From assembly GCA_013399695.1 (NCBI GenBank), contig VXAU01000752.1, positions 147,201-211,200 of the forward strand: a stretch of 64,000 bases of DNA. The letters run 5' to 3'. Position 1 is the stretch's first letter. The number at the start of each line of letters is the position of its first letter. The translations under genes and the position numbers were made by a program. Under the pieces are notes generated by a model. The model ran no database searches, had not been told where the DNA came from, and worked only from the letters and a program-made list of their open reading frames with translations. Positions 22,264 to 34,509 of the stretch are shown here, in pieces. The DNA comes from Formicarius rufipectus. Taxonomy: Eukaryota; Chordata; Aves; Passeriformes; Formicariidae.

Positions 22264-23457
22264 CAGAGCAATTAAATAGTGGGGTGTGCTCAAGTGAGAA
22301 AAAATTATTTCTAACTGTAAGACCACAAACTATTCCTACTTCAGTTCTCTACTTCTCTTTGATATGCTGTGGGGCGTATGTTTATGTATAGCTAGACTGG
22401 TAGTTTACATGTGGACATATACACACGAATACACATTAATGTTTCTTATTGGTCTCCTATGCACATACATATTTATGTTTGTGAATCTAAATGCATAAAA
22501 ATTACACAATGCATTTCATGTACATTAGTTGTACTGACGAAAACAAAAAAAAACCAGCTGAGTACTGTTCTGGTTATAGTGGGAACTAGAAGCAGTTGCC
22601 CAAGACAAATGCAATAAATCCATCAGCTAATCGATGATATGTTGTAAAGTCAACAGTTCCTGCATTTGCTGAATTCTAATTTACTGACAGTGTTTTGTTT
22701 CTGTTACAAGGAACACTTTTTGAGCATAGGTTCCATATGAACTTCAAAGAAAAAGGAGATGCTAATTTGAGGAATGTCAAGCAGCCACTCAACTCACCAC
22801 TGATATTGCAGTCTCTGTGGTATTGTGACTTTCTAATTCCTACTCAGTTCAAAACCCAGGGGAACCTCAACTCACTGGCTATCACAGAATCAAAGTGCCA
22901 AGCTTCCTCCTTCATTCAACATTGGTTTCTCTTCTTCAGTGAAAACTGTAATCAAAGGATTCCCATTAAGGGAAGATACACTACTCAGTTCTCCTTGGTC
23001 ACCTGTTTCTACAGTGGAAGCAGCTCCCCATTCTTGTGATATTCCTGTAGGTTCTATGGAATATATTTGCTTACACTAGCTAGGTCTTTACTACAGAATT
23101 ATTACACCAGTAAGCTAAACATTCATATAGTTTAAATTCTAATATAGTCCTGAACTTATTTTATGAGTGAGATGGCTTTGCTCAACTCTTCTTAGCTGTG
23201 TTTACTTCATTTTATTTTCGGATCTTCCTGATAATCTACATTTTGTTGGTTTTGTTGCAGTTTGTTAACAAAAACTTTCTGTAATTCTCAGCTCCATTTA
23301 CCTCAAAGAATATCAGTCCACTGCTGCTGGTTGTAGTGTGAATAGATTTCAGGATCACACCACAAGGCTGACCTCTGTTGCAAGTTTCCTACCTTTAATT
23401 TCATTGCAGTCACTGTTCTGAACAAGAAGCAAAATCAGCATCTTTCTGGAGACTATT
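22264..23457. other. Intergenic DNA, nothing recognised
   Basis: Non-repeat sequence with an open frame of 114 codons (22695-23039) that shows no recognisable domain. I do not call it a gene. Confidence 0.5.
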
Positions 23458-23851
23458 TGTTCTGGCTGAAGGTGGCAATGTTTTGTCAGTGGGGAATTTG
23501 CAGGAGTTGCCTCTGTGAGAAGTGCCCAGGGGCTGCCTTATGCCAGAAATGAAGAGGCTCAGCTGGGTCAAAAATGGGCTTGCCACTGGCCAAAACTGTT
23601 CTCAGAAGACAAGATGCTTGTATCTCTGAGATAATATATTTAAGAATGGATAAAAACCTCTTTGTGGCAGTTTTGAGGGATAGGACTAAGGAAAAAACAG
23701 TGTGAGAAAAATCCTGATAATGCCAAGGTCAAAGAAGAAGGAGGGGGAGAAGATCCCCCAGGCACCAGATTGTCCTAATGCTTGTGAAGACCATGGTGAA
23801 GCAAGTTGTTCTTATGCAGCCTGTGGAAGATGCCACGCTGGAGCAGGTGGA

Positions 23852-23856
23852 TATGC
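23852..23856. repeat. Left target-site duplication TATGC of the nested LTR
   Basis: TATGC precedes the nested LTR and recurs at 24539-24543. A 5-bp duplication fits ERVL-type or some ERV1-type integrases. Confidence 0.8.
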
Positions 23857-24538
23857 TGTGCTGGTTTAGAGTTAAACCTGCAGGAGAAAATCAATCCAAC
23901 TCAGAATGGGATTGTTAGTCAGAATAACAATTTAATAAAAGATCAGAAAACACACTGATACAGAAGGAAAATTTGTTTGTGCCACAAAAACAGATGTACA
24001 GCCCAGCACAGTGGGGCATGAGCAGAATAGAGCTCACCAACCCCTGTGCTGAGCACCACATGGCCCCCCTGAGTTCAAAGTAAGAAGGAAGGAAGAAACC
24101 TGCTGGTGAAAATGATGATTGCAGTCTGGTAGCAGTCTTAGTCCAGTCGAGGCTCTGGTCCTCCTCTGGATCTGATGAGATATCCCAGTCCAAAAACCCC
24201 AAGCTTGTCTCCGCTTGGTCTCAGATGGGAACACCCAGTCGCTTCCCCAGGGTGGAGAGTTTCACAATGGGTGATTTACTCTGTGAGGTGAAAAATGGCA
24301 TATTTTTGGCATCCCTAGTGGGCCATTAGCAAAGATGACCCCTCAGGTGGGTGTGAAGGCAGGAAAACTTTCTTATCCCACAGAAGTTCCTAAACACCCA
24401 GTTTATAGCTTGAGGGGTCGGGTGTGCCCTGGGCAGCTGCTGCCAATGGTCCATTGTGAGCAGTTCATGAGAAAAATGACATAGAGGGTTTAGAATACAC
24501 ACCCACACAGTGACAAACTGATCCTGGCCACAATAACA
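23857..24538 (-). mobile_element. Nested solo LTR, minus orientation
   Basis: This 682-bp LTR begins TG and ends CA on either strand and is flanked by exact TATGC copies. Its complement matches the LTR at 30022-30822. Shared pieces include CCCATTGTGAAACTC, CAGATCCAGAGGAG, CTGAGGGGTCAT and GCTAATGGGCC. It sits inside another LTR, so it inserted later. It is in antisense orientation to its host element. A minus-strand open frame (24326-24664) falls inside it and is not a retroviral gene. Confidence 0.9.
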
Positions 24539-24543
24539 TATGC
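24539..24543. repeat. Right target-site duplication TATGC of the nested LTR
   Basis: Exact copy of 23852-23856, after which the host LTR resumes. Confidence 0.8.
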
Positions 24544-24988
24544 CTTGAAGGGAGCTCTTGCTTGTGGAAAGTTTGTGCAGCAGCGTGTTTTCTGGCAGCA
24601 ACTGTGGTCCATGGGAAGAATCCACATAGAGCCCGAGGAGATTGTGAAAACCCTCATTCTCCATGTGCCCTGTGCTGCTTGGATGCAGATTGAGAAGGTA
24701 GTAGAGTTGGGAATGAAGGAAGAACCTGGGAAGAAAGAAGGAAGGTGTTCTAACTTTTGTCTTTATTTCTTACGATCCTACTTCATTTTTAGTAGTAATA
24801 AATTATTCTTCCCTAAGACAAGCCTGTTTTGCCTGTGACAGTAATTGATGTGATCTCCCTTTATCTTGACTCAGAAGCATTTTCATCATATTTTTCATTC
24901 CACCCCACCTCCCCCCGCTTTCCTGTTTCAGAGGTGGGTGAGAGCAGCTGGGTGGTAGTCTGGCAGTCAGAAAATATTGACCTACCAA

Positions 24989-25974
24989 ACTTGAAATCAA
25001 AAGAAAGACAAAAAAACCACCAACAAACTATGTCTGCATCATGTCAAAGACAGCAGAGTGGGTTCTTCAGATAGTATCAAATTAAAGTTCTTGTTTTCTA
25101 AAATAGGAGCTTGAACATAGAGACAAAATTAGCTCAAAAAAACTAGACCATAAATTTTATTTTATTTTTAATAAACTTATATTTTAGCAACGTTTTCCAG
25201 TAGTTAATAAAATATATGCATTTTAGATGGATGTTATTAATGAATGCATGTTGATAAAATAGACATTTAGATGTTGATGGGAAAACAGTTGTTACACAGG
25301 GTCAAAGTCAGTGATACATAAAATTAATTCTATCAGCTCCCAAAAGAATTTTAGAGGGTGTATTAAAATCAATTTTTTAAACAGATTAGGTGAGGAAAAT
25401 TGACCCAAAGAGAAAAAAGGCTGCCCTTGTGAGATATATTCACATAGCAACATCAATTAATACTTATTATCTTCTATGAATAAGCTACAATAAGAGGCCT
25501 GACAATTCACAGTAAGCTATGACATAATCTTGTGTTTGAAATCTAGGACATAAAGTCTATTTAATTTTAAACTAGACTTGTGCACCATTTCTGTGAACAA
25601 AACAGTCTCTCTTTTTTCCATCTTTTTTTTGGTGCTTATTTTTACTATTTTTGTTAGTGGCCCTGTTCAAAGGAACTACTTGATGCTGCAGTGTGTTCTT
25701 CTTACCTGCAATAAAACAAATAACCAAGTCTGAAGACGATAGCCTTCAAAATGCTTGAGTCTATGTAATCTTTAACAGAGCAGAATTGTTTTGCAACACT
25801 GCTCTTAGTCACTCAATGTCTTAGTTTTTGTAATGAATCCCTATTGAATAGGTCACTTAAAATATCCAAGTACACCAAATTTCTCAGACACTTAGTAAAT
25901 AACATAGAATACAAAAGGAGTTTAAGTCTCTGGTCTACAAGTGTCCTGAGTTCCATAAACTCTTTCTGAAGTTC
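24989..25974. other. AT-rich intergenic DNA, nothing recognised
   Basis: About 1 kb of unique-looking sequence between two LTRs. No gene was recognised. Confidence 0.6.
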
Positions 25975-26550
25975 TGTTGTGGTTTAATGTCAGTAAGCAG
26001 CTCAGCCCCACACAACTGCCAGCTCCCTTTTCCACAGCTGGATGAGAAAGACAATTGGAAAAGTCAAAGTGTGAGAAATCCTGCATTGAGATAAAGATAA
26101 TTTAATAGGTTAAGCAAAAGCTGTGTATGCAGGCATAGAAAACAAGGAATTCATTCACCACGTCCCACGAGCAGGCAGGTGTGCAGCCACCTCCAGGGCT
26201 CCATGATGTGTAACGGGGACCTGGGAAGACAAACACCATCACTCTGAATGTCCCCTCTTCTTTCACCAGCTCCATATGATGAACACAATGCCATACTGTG
26301 GGGAATACCTTTTGGGTCAGTTTGGGTCAGCTGTCACAGCTGTGTCCTCTACCAATTTCTTGTGCAATCTACACCTACTTTCTGGCAGGATGGTGTGAGA
26401 AACAGAAAAGGCCTTGTCACTATGCAAGCACTGCTCAGCAATAACTAAAATATCACTGTTATCAACCCTTGTTTACTTACAAATCCAAAAGGCAGCACCA
26501 AAGAAGCTACTATGAGGAAAATTACCTCTATCCCAGCCAAAGCAGTAAAT
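25975..26550 (+). mobile_element. Solo LTR, same family as 57.5 kb
   Basis: It starts TGTTGTGGTTTAA and ends near a CCCAGCCAAAGCAGTA block. Between them it follows the 57461-58065 LTR closely. Shared blocks are TTGAGATAAAG, TTTAATAGGT, AAGGAATTCATTCACCAC, CAGGTGTGCAGCCACC-like, GGGAAGACAAACACCATCAC and AAGAAAATTAACCCTA-like. A small internal duplication (TTTTGGGTCAGTTTGGGTCA, about 26309-26328) is normal for this family. No internal retroviral genes are present. The 3' boundary and target duplication could not be fixed exactly. Confidence 0.88.
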
Positions 26551-29500
26551 CGTATGAGATTAAATTGCAAATGTTCTTGTTTTTCACTATACAAAATAAT
26601 TTATTACAATTAACTGCTGTACTATCAATATTGCTTTCTAACTATTCTCAGTTAACTCCATCATGGGATGAAGGTTAGAATACATAAAATCTAACACTAA
26701 CTTCTGAATAAAATAGCTAAGAATTCTTTTCAATGGCTAAAACTTTCAACATATGAACTGCAAGATTTGAAATAATTTCTACCTACAAAATTGCAAAGAT
26801 CAGCATAACTCTTGACATGGAGTTGAACTTTTCATCATACAGTTAGGGTGCAGAAGTCTATTTAATATTATACACCCTAATTTGTAGACCAAAGATATTG
26901 CAAAGTTCTTAGATCAAAGACTAGATTTAACCTTGAAACCTTCTGCTTCCATCACTAATTGAATTTTTCATAGCTTCACGTATCACAAGCAGCATTTCCG
27001 GTGTTATCACCGAAAAACCAGTTTATATGTGGTTGCCTCCCACTTCCAGTCAAGTATGAGTTCTGGGTTTATTGCTAAGCTTTTCTTTTCAGGTTACCCC
27101 CTGCTCCATTCCTTCCTTCCCCAACTCCTCCACCACTCCCTGGCCAAAAGTAAGGACACTCACAGAAGTTAAAAGTGAGATCATTAGAACAAAACATAAT
27201 GATCACTTCATTCAAGTCTGGTTTGCAGTTTTCTGGGCCTGCAGGCATTTTTTTTCCCTGCATAGAATAGGTGTTTTCTAATTCCAAATTTGCTTTTAAT
27301 TCTAGAATTGGTTAATACTGTTGTCAGACTATGCAGGTTAGGCAAGTTTTCTTTCCTAGAGATTGGAAGCTGACTTTGGTGCTTACTTCATGAGGGGAGT
27401 TTAGTTAGATCCTTTCTAGGACCATTGGTGTTTTCCAAAACTCAACAGCTGAAGAGATTATTCAGTTACATTACCCTGCTCTTACTCTTCAGAATTCTGC
27501 CCTCTTAGCAGTAAAATGGAAGAAGATAAGTAACATGGTTTTTGCAGTCTTTCTCATCTCCAATAAAATACATGTTAAAATTTAACAATATCCTAAGATC
27601 TACAATCTTGTGACCCCTAAGAGTAAACACAGGTTAAGGAGGAGGAATCTCATAAAAAAATCCTTGAAAGCAGAAGAGACTAAAGAGACAGCTATACTGA
27701 CAAGAGGAATAACATGTAGGGGGAAGAGAAGTGAACATAGTCTTTTTTTCCCCCTCAGTCAAGAACTTTCAGAACAATCATATGCTGTAGCATTTATTTT
27801 ATGAACTTGCTTTTTGTTCATCTGAGTCACACCATCATTTCAGTTGTCAGGTAAACACATGTGAAAATTTTTTTAGTTTCATATGTGAGAGATGAAAATA
27901 TTCAAAATGAAAATAAAATACTGCTTATATTCTTTTTAACTGTAACAACCTTTTCTAGATTGTCATTAAGATTTTTCTTGCTTTGTCATAAAGTTCCTCT
28001 TCCTCTATATAAGATGCACATAAAAGCCTTAAAAAATGCAGAATATTTACACTGTATACATATATCATTCTGTACATGATTTATGTAAACTTATAGCTAA
28101 GCAGACTCTCTGTATTTAGAAGTAGATATGTGTTGACATTAACTCATATAGACCACAGTACACAGTTTTGTCAGAAGCTCTTTTCCCCCAAGAAATTCGG
28201 TAATAAGTTAAAAATGTGTGAAGGGACATGGAGGTGAATGAAAACAGTGAGGCTATAACAGGCATGGGGATAAACCAATCATACTTTTCAGAGAACAGGA
28301 GATTCTCATGATTTGGACATTTCCAACTTTTTTGACGACTGGCTCTTTTATTTCTGTTTAACAGTCATGACAGTTTATAGTTTATTGCTGAAAAATAGAT
28401 GTGAAATAAATTGAATTTCATTCTCATTTCTTTCTCCATTTTCCTTAGGGATTCTAAAACTGTATCACCACTTGATGTTCTTGAAGTAAACGAAAAAGAT
28501 GCTGTTTGATTCCAACCCATAAGAGGCATATTATGGCCTTTTCTTTCTTTAAAATTCAGTTTTTAGTGTTCAAATACAAAACTTGTTCCATTCTGAAATT
28601 AACATGCAGTTGGTTTTTCTTTTATATCACTGGTACTCAGATTAAAATGTTCTCTAATATCTGACTAGAAAAAAAGCACCTTTATTCTCATAACTGCTTG
28701 GATAAAATGAGACTAGTAACTGAATAACATTCCTATGATCACCAAGCAATATTTACATTAATAAAGAAAATAAAATAGGCTTCCATGTAAATAGCACCAC
28801 AAAAATGAGAGAAAAAAAAGTGTTATGTAAACCTATTTCTTTTTACAAAACCACTTCCAGGTGACTCCTAAGTCACATTTTGAGAAGCACCACCCAGCAA
28901 GAAAAGATATGTGAATACAACTGAGTGACAATTTTCTACTTATTGGAACATTTTGTGTTTAAAGGTTCAGATGAAATGTGAAACTTGAGTTCAAGGTCAC
29001 TGAGGAAAGGATGAAAAAAATCCCAGGAAACAAGCAGAAAGCAAAAATGCAAATGAACTCAGACAAGATTAGGTAAAATTAAAATTGAATATAGAAAATC
29101 AGTGCTAAACAGCAAGAGAAAAAAGAAAAGAGAGAAGAAAAAGCATAACAGAAGCTCATGCTCATGTGCTCTAATTGGATGTGACAAGTACAACACACTC
29201 CAGAACGAAAATGCTCTGCAGAATTAATTCCTGAGGCTTTGTCTAGATTAGCAAACTAAATAGTTTAAGGACAAACACTTGAATACTGGCAAGTGAGCAT
29301 TTACACCACCAAGTCTTTGCCATAGTTCTGGCTTTGGCTAGAGCAGACTGAGATTGAGGTGAGCCAAAGCCAAGGACTGCTCCTGCCAGCCCTGCAGAAA
29401 AGAAATCCTCTTGGTAAGGGTAAAACAGTGGAGAGTGCAAAGACATTTCAGACATGTGGGTACAAATCCTGTTTTGCTACTTGCACTCAGGAGAAACTAT

Positions 29501-29979
29501 GGCTAGTGCACAATTTTGTTTATTAGAACAGACATATTCAATGTTCATTCCATGCACTTTAAGAACCTGAATTCCTCAACCCTCTGTGCCTCCACCCCTA
29601 CCCCAAACCAACAAACTCCTGGCTTTATATCACTGCAAGAAACCTCAGTGAAACAACTGGAAAAGTTGGCATGTCACATCTCTTTCATTATATTCCCATA
29701 TTTTCTGTGAATATGTGTTAGTATTTCTGTGGAGTTATTCAGGGGTTGAAGAGAGCATAGTTCCTTCATGTTACAGAATCTGATTTTGTCAAATTTTTTT
29801 TTATTATTCTAGGTAAGTTGAAATTATTATTTATTTCTGTACATCATCTGTGAAGTAATATAAACTATTGTTATCATCTAGTAACAGTATTTTCATTACA
29901 GTTAACATTATCGTTGCCAATATTACAATATTACTAATCTGATCATCTGCTTTTAGTACTAGTAATATTAGTACAGTAT
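26551..29979. other. AT-rich intergenic DNA, nothing recognised
   Basis: About 3.4 kb. A T/C-rich run ending in CAG (about 27742-27759) resembles a splice acceptor, but no exon can be supported. An 11-bp perfect inverted repeat lies at 29329-29372. No repeat family was recognised. Confidence 0.55.
29329..29372. repeat. Perfect 11-bp inverted repeat
   Basis: TGGCTTTGGCT (29329-29339) and AGCCAAAGCCA (29362-29372) are exact reverse complements separated by 22 bases. It could form a hairpin. No function is indicated. Confidence 0.7.
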
Positions 29980-30021
29980 ACAGAATTATAGAATCATAGA
30001 ATGGTTGAGATTGAAGGTGAC
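29980..30021 (-). mobile_element. CR1 LINE 3' terminus, minus strand, split by an LTR
   Basis: AATTATAGAATCATAGAATG followed by a TTGAGATTGAAGGTGAC block is the complement of a CR1 3' end. The CR1 then resumes for only a few bases after the LTR (about 30824, GACCTTGAAGA, compare GACCTTAAAGA in CR1). TGAC occurs on both sides (30018-30021 and 30824-30827), consistent with target duplication during LTR insertion. Confidence 0.75.
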
Positions 30022-30822
30022 TGTCCTAGTTACAGCAGCTGAGACCAGTTTATTGCTGTGTGGGTGTAAGCAAAACTGTGTATTCTGCACCCTCTATGTA
30101 ATTTCTGAGGAACTGTTAATAATAGATCATTTGCAGCAGCTGCCCAGGGCACACCTGACACCTCAGCCTACAAGCTAGGTGTTAAGAAATCCTATAAGGT
30201 ATGAGAATGTTTTCTGTCTTCACACCAATGACTCAGCCATGATAATTCCCCTCTGGGGAGGCATTAGAACCTTCACAGCCAGCCTGAGGGGTCATGTCTG
30301 CTAATGGGCCATTAAGGACTGGCACAATAGGCAGTTGCAATGACCTAGACCATCAAACATTCCAAAAATATCCCATGACTCACAGAATTAAATCACCCAT
30401 TGTGAAACTCATGGTCCTGAGCGAGGTACTGGGCATTCCCTCCTGAACATAAACATTTATAATCCTTGGGGTTTGGGACTTCTGGGACTAATCGTCAGAT
30501 CCAGAGGAGAACAGGAACCTCAACAGGACTGTGACTGCCACTCTTAACAAGACTGCAACCACTATCTTCACCCACAGATTTTCCTTTCCTTTTACTTTGT
30601 ACTCAGTGGGACCACATGGCACTCAGCACTGGGGCTAATGAACACCATTCTGTTCATACCCCAGGGTGTTTGGTTTTACATCTGGGTTTTGTGGGTTAAA
30701 ACCAATTTTTCTCAGTATCATTGTATTTAGTGTAATCTTTTAAAGTAAATTGTAACTCTTGACTTGTAATCTCTCTTGAGTCAGCTTCATTTCTCCTACC
30801 AGTTTACCTTTAAAGCAGCATA
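30022..30822 (+). mobile_element. Solo LTR inserted into a CR1 tail (same family as the nested LTR at 23.9 kb)
   Basis: About 800 bp, beginning TGTCCTAGTT and ending near AAAGCAGCA. It matches the complement of 23857-24538 along its length, including CAGCAGCTGCCCAGGGCACA, CTGAGGGGTCATG, GCTAATGGGCCATTA, CCCATTGTGAAACTC, CAGATCCAGAGGAG and CTCAGCACTGGGG. No retroviral genes are attached. The insertion lies within a minus-strand CR1 3' end. The right boundary is uncertain by two or three bases because no perfect 5-bp duplication remains. Confidence 0.88.
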
Positions 30823-30827
30823 TTGAC

Positions 30828-33319
30828 CTTGAAGAATAACTATATTAGTGAAAAACACTGCCTGGATCACAGTTCTTTCATAATGATAAAGAAAACTGTT
30901 ACAGATGTACATGGAACATACAATGCTTATAAATTCATAGCTCAAAATGCTGCCCCTGCTCTTGCTGCCTAGCTGTAGTGAGAAAGACCAAAGATATGGT
31001 TGATGTCAAATGCCCATATACTTATGATTTCTAACAGGAGCTGCTCTGGAGTTTTCAAAGGACCTTTGTAATTTTTAATATTCCATACTTATAATTTAAA
31101 TGTTAATCCAATTCTATTAGTCTACTCTGAAAATTTTATCTACAAAGTACTGTAGGTGATATAAAACATCCATGAAACTGGGATTTCTTTGTCTCATTCT
31201 GCATTCATCTTTTCCACACTGTAGTTCTATCTTTCTCATTTTCTATGATACAGGTGGTTGTTTCCAAACAAGGAGCCCATGAAGATTTTTTTTTAACTCC
31301 TTCATTTCATTTAAAAAACAGTTCAATCTTCCAGTAAACATTGCAACATCAGCAAGATTTAAAAATACAGATCTCTGCAGTACTGGGCCATTCCACTGGC
31401 TGACTTCAACAACAAATGCAAGCCTCAGATGGACCAGCCTAATTTTTGTTCAAAAGTGAGATGAAAGAATGTTGTAGAAATCTTTATTTATAAGACATTC
31501 AGGACATGTCTTAAATACAACATGAGGGAGACCTCCCACTGCTGCTTTCATCTGATGAAAGGCAAGCTATGGAGAAGCTATGGGTTTTTCAGACTAGGTA
31601 CCCACTGTTGAGTTTACTCCTTTTTTGTTTTAACCAAATATTTACATTAATGGTGAAAATTATAACTCTAGTTTTATACTGCTATAGTAACCTTGTGAAA
31701 AACAAAAATCAGGAATAAAACAAAAATTATTAGTGTACAACATTTTCAGATTGATTTATTCTGCTATTGGTGTTAACTGTTACAGCAAATAGAGGTGGAC
31801 TGAAAATTATTTATGTTAAAAGATTAAAATAGCAAATATAATAATATGATATTCAAATTATTTGTACAACTATAAACATAAATTCATCTAAAAGGCATGA
31901 TGTGATAATATGTTTAAAAAAAAAGATATACAGGAAGTTGTTCAGTGTTCAAGATATACTTAGAAATTAGAAACTTTAGTAAATTTCCCTGCTGTAAGTT
32001 CTATGCCATTTCCTAATATTGTAGGTAGATAGTCATACTAATAACTTTGAATTCTGTAAAGGACACTGAACAGGAGCCATATATATAAACTATTTAGAAA
32101 TTAGAAAGCATTTATTCAAACTATTATTTTTTTTTAACTGTGCGTTTAACCCTCAACTATGTAAGAGTCTACATTCCCTCAATAAATACAGTTCACACAT
32201 GTACTTGTAAAATTAGTTCATTCTCTACCAAAAGGGCAACAAATATTTATAAATTTTAGAAAACTGTGAGTGTGGAAAAACGAGCAATCTATGAAAAAAA
32301 CTAATATGCTATAACCTATGTAAGAAGAGAAAATAGCATTCTAGTTGTGCTATGTAAAGCTGGTGTATTTACAGAACTATCACTGAAGTTTGCAACTGCA
32401 TTTTTTACTCAGGCTAAATACCATAGTATCTATGTTTCAATTACTTCCATATGTAAAGTTGTTTTGTCACCCTCTTACCACTAATATTTGGAAATTAATG
32501 AAAGCAAGCTACCTAGTTCTGCATGATACAGCCCAGTAGCTTGCAATGATAACAGATGGATAAAAAGAAGCAAAATCTGAAAATATGTTTTTAGAAATGT
32601 TGCTAATCTCAGTATGAATCATTTAAATGCTGGTAAATTCAGCATCTGTGCATTTCGAAAATAGAACAAAGACAAAATAAATGTTATGAAGCAAATTTTT
32701 TAAAATATATATTTCAAAATAAATTTGCTTGCTAATGGCCAGTGATTACATGTTCAACCACGCCACTCTCTTGGAGGCAAAACTTTCCTAGAGGAGTAGT
32801 AGGGGAACTTTAAAAATTCGCTGTATTACACCAAGATCTTAAGTGGTGGTTAATAGAAAATTTATGTTGGAAGTAATAACTAAAAGAAGTTTTAAGTATA
32901 GAGAAGATAAGCTAGCAAACACTGAGGAAGAGCTCTTGAATATGTCAGAATTAAGTGTGCAGATCTATATGAGCTATAGGTCACATATTTGGTTAGACAT
33001 TGAAGGAAGAGTCTGTAAGGAAGAGAAACAACTTCCTGTTTCTAGGTGGGCAGCCAGCAATGCTTCTGACAAAATAAGTGAGAAACAAAATCAATTGAGG
33101 GCGGGGGTGGTGGTGAGTGGCACATAATAGCTCAGCTCTCAAACGCCTGGAATTAGGAGATGACCACTGAGCAAGAGTGGTGCTTTAGGAGAAATTGGAG
33201 AGATTTTTGATTTTAAGGTCTTTTTTTCCAATTCTGTGATAATTCTGACTTCTAGAAAGAGACTCTGAAGACCAAATATTCTTCAGTATCTTCATAAGTG
33301 CGAGCCTATTTTAGCCCAA
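30828..33319. other. AT-rich intergenic DNA, nothing recognised
   Basis: About 2.5 kb. A 94-codon frame (32843-33127) near a G-rich patch at about 33098-33120 shows no domain. No repeat family could be assigned. Confidence 0.55.
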
Positions 33320-33408
33320 TTTATTTTTTAACTAAAGTGGAGATTGAATCAGATAGTCTCCACAAATCTCTTCCAACTAAGAACCCCTATGATCTGATGA
33401 TCTCATGT
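33320..33408 (+). mobile_element. Short CR1-like 3' tail
   Basis: A GAATCAGATAGTCTCCACA block, then TCTCTTCCAACTAAGAACCC and CTATGATCTGATGATCT, follows the order of a CR1 3' end (TTCCAAC... followed by octamer repeats). Only the last 90 bases or so remain, and they are diverged. Confidence 0.65.
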
Positions 33409-34403
33409 TTTTTTATAACCTGTCACCTGGAATGACTGTGCTGTCCTACTTTCATTAGTGTGAATTTCTTCAGCTCAATATTGAGCAAAGCAGTTATTAC
33501 AATTTTCTTTTAGGGAATATTTGTCTTTGGAAATTAAGAAGTATAAAGGGAAAATACAAATACTGAAAGAGAGAGAGAGATACAAATACAGCAGTAAAAG
33601 TGATGGGACAGCTTATATGGACAATCATGGTTTTATTGTGTAAAGGTGCTGTGCAGCTGCCAGCAAGCATGTTGTCACTATGCAGGAAGTCACCAAAGTC
33701 ACAAGCGGTTCAAGGGGTTTTGTATGCCAACCTTCAGTCCATTTAGAGAGGAAAGCAATTAAAATCTCTGTTTAAAAATAGGGGAATAGCAGAGTCTATT
33801 TGCTGAAGTACTGGGAAAGACTGGAACAGAAATATGCCAGGGAAAATAAACAGTTCGTCTGGAGTGGTGCAGAGTGGAGTTGCCAATTTGTAGGGCTATG
33901 TCTGTGAATAACACAACCTGAAAGATAACAGGAAGAGGCAAAAATATACAGAAAGCCATGAAAAAATAAGAACCAAGAGTGACAGTGGCCCAAAATGCAG
34001 ACATAGATTGATACATGTGGTCTTGAGAAAGACTGGAAATGAAGTTGTGAAAGGAATTAAACCTCCTGGAGTTTGCTCCTTCTGTGTAGGGATGGCAGAA
34101 CTACTCCTGTTCTGCAGTACTGAGTAGAAACTGAAAAAGCATTGCAAATCCACCTCATCGTTGCCTTCAACTATGGAGTATAAAATTGAATTAATATTTC
34201 ATTCAAAATACTTTAAAAAAGGAAGCATAGATACGGCTTACAGGATTACTTACACATATCAAACCCTCATTCATTTTACCACCTATGTCTAACTTCAAAG
34301 TCAGGTGAATTCAGTTACTTTACTTTATGAAACATTTGGAAACGCTCCCAGGTTTTAAAAATGTGTAGGGAAAAAAATGGTGCACATCTGACATCTTGAC
34401 ATC
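33409..34403. other. Intergenic DNA, nothing recognised
   Basis: Unique-looking sequence. Overlapping minus-strand frames of 65-85 codons at 33759-34153 have no recognisable domain. Confidence 0.5.
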
Positions 34404-34452
34404 TCTCTTTTTTTTTTTTTTTTTTCNNNNGTAACCCATTTTATCTTTTTAT

Positions 34453-34506
<54 letters not shown>
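34404..34506 (+). repeat. Two long T-runs with a 4-base gap
   Basis: A T-run (about 34408-34425), NNNN at 34427-34430, a short unique piece, then about 51 consecutive T (34456-34506). Homopolymers of this size are unreliable in assemblies. Confidence 0.85.

Positions 34507-34509
<3 letters not shown>

Larger units (their letters stand above)
23458..24988 (+). mobile_element. Long avian LTR (same family as 46.2 kb), split by a nested LTR
   Basis: Two parts, 23458-23856 and about 24539-24988, line up in order with the LTR at 46155-47262. Shared blocks are ATAATATATTTAAGAATGGA (23631-23650), an AATGCCAAGGTCA-type block, GCAGCCTGTGG, CCACGCTGGAGCAGGTGGAT, a GAAGGTGTT-type block near the end and TTTTGCCTGTGACAGTAATT. 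The gap between them is filled by another LTR in the opposite orientation. The 5' half is more diverged. The middle of the LTR after the insertion point is shorter than in the 46-kb copy. No internal retroviral region is attached. No clean target duplication was found. Confidence 0.85.

Noticed and set aside
22695..23039. 114-codon open frame
   Set aside because: No domain or conserved pattern was recognised. It lies between a simple tract and an LTR, and chance length is plausible.
23857..24538. Possible retroviral gag or env frame within the nested element
   Set aside because: The open frames are short and the whole segment matches another LTR copy end to end, so no internal retroviral gene is present.
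27742..27759. T/C run ending in CAG, like a splice acceptor
   Set aside because: No open exon with a donor follows. Such sequences are frequent in AT-rich DNA. The same applies to the T-run plus CAG near 12590.
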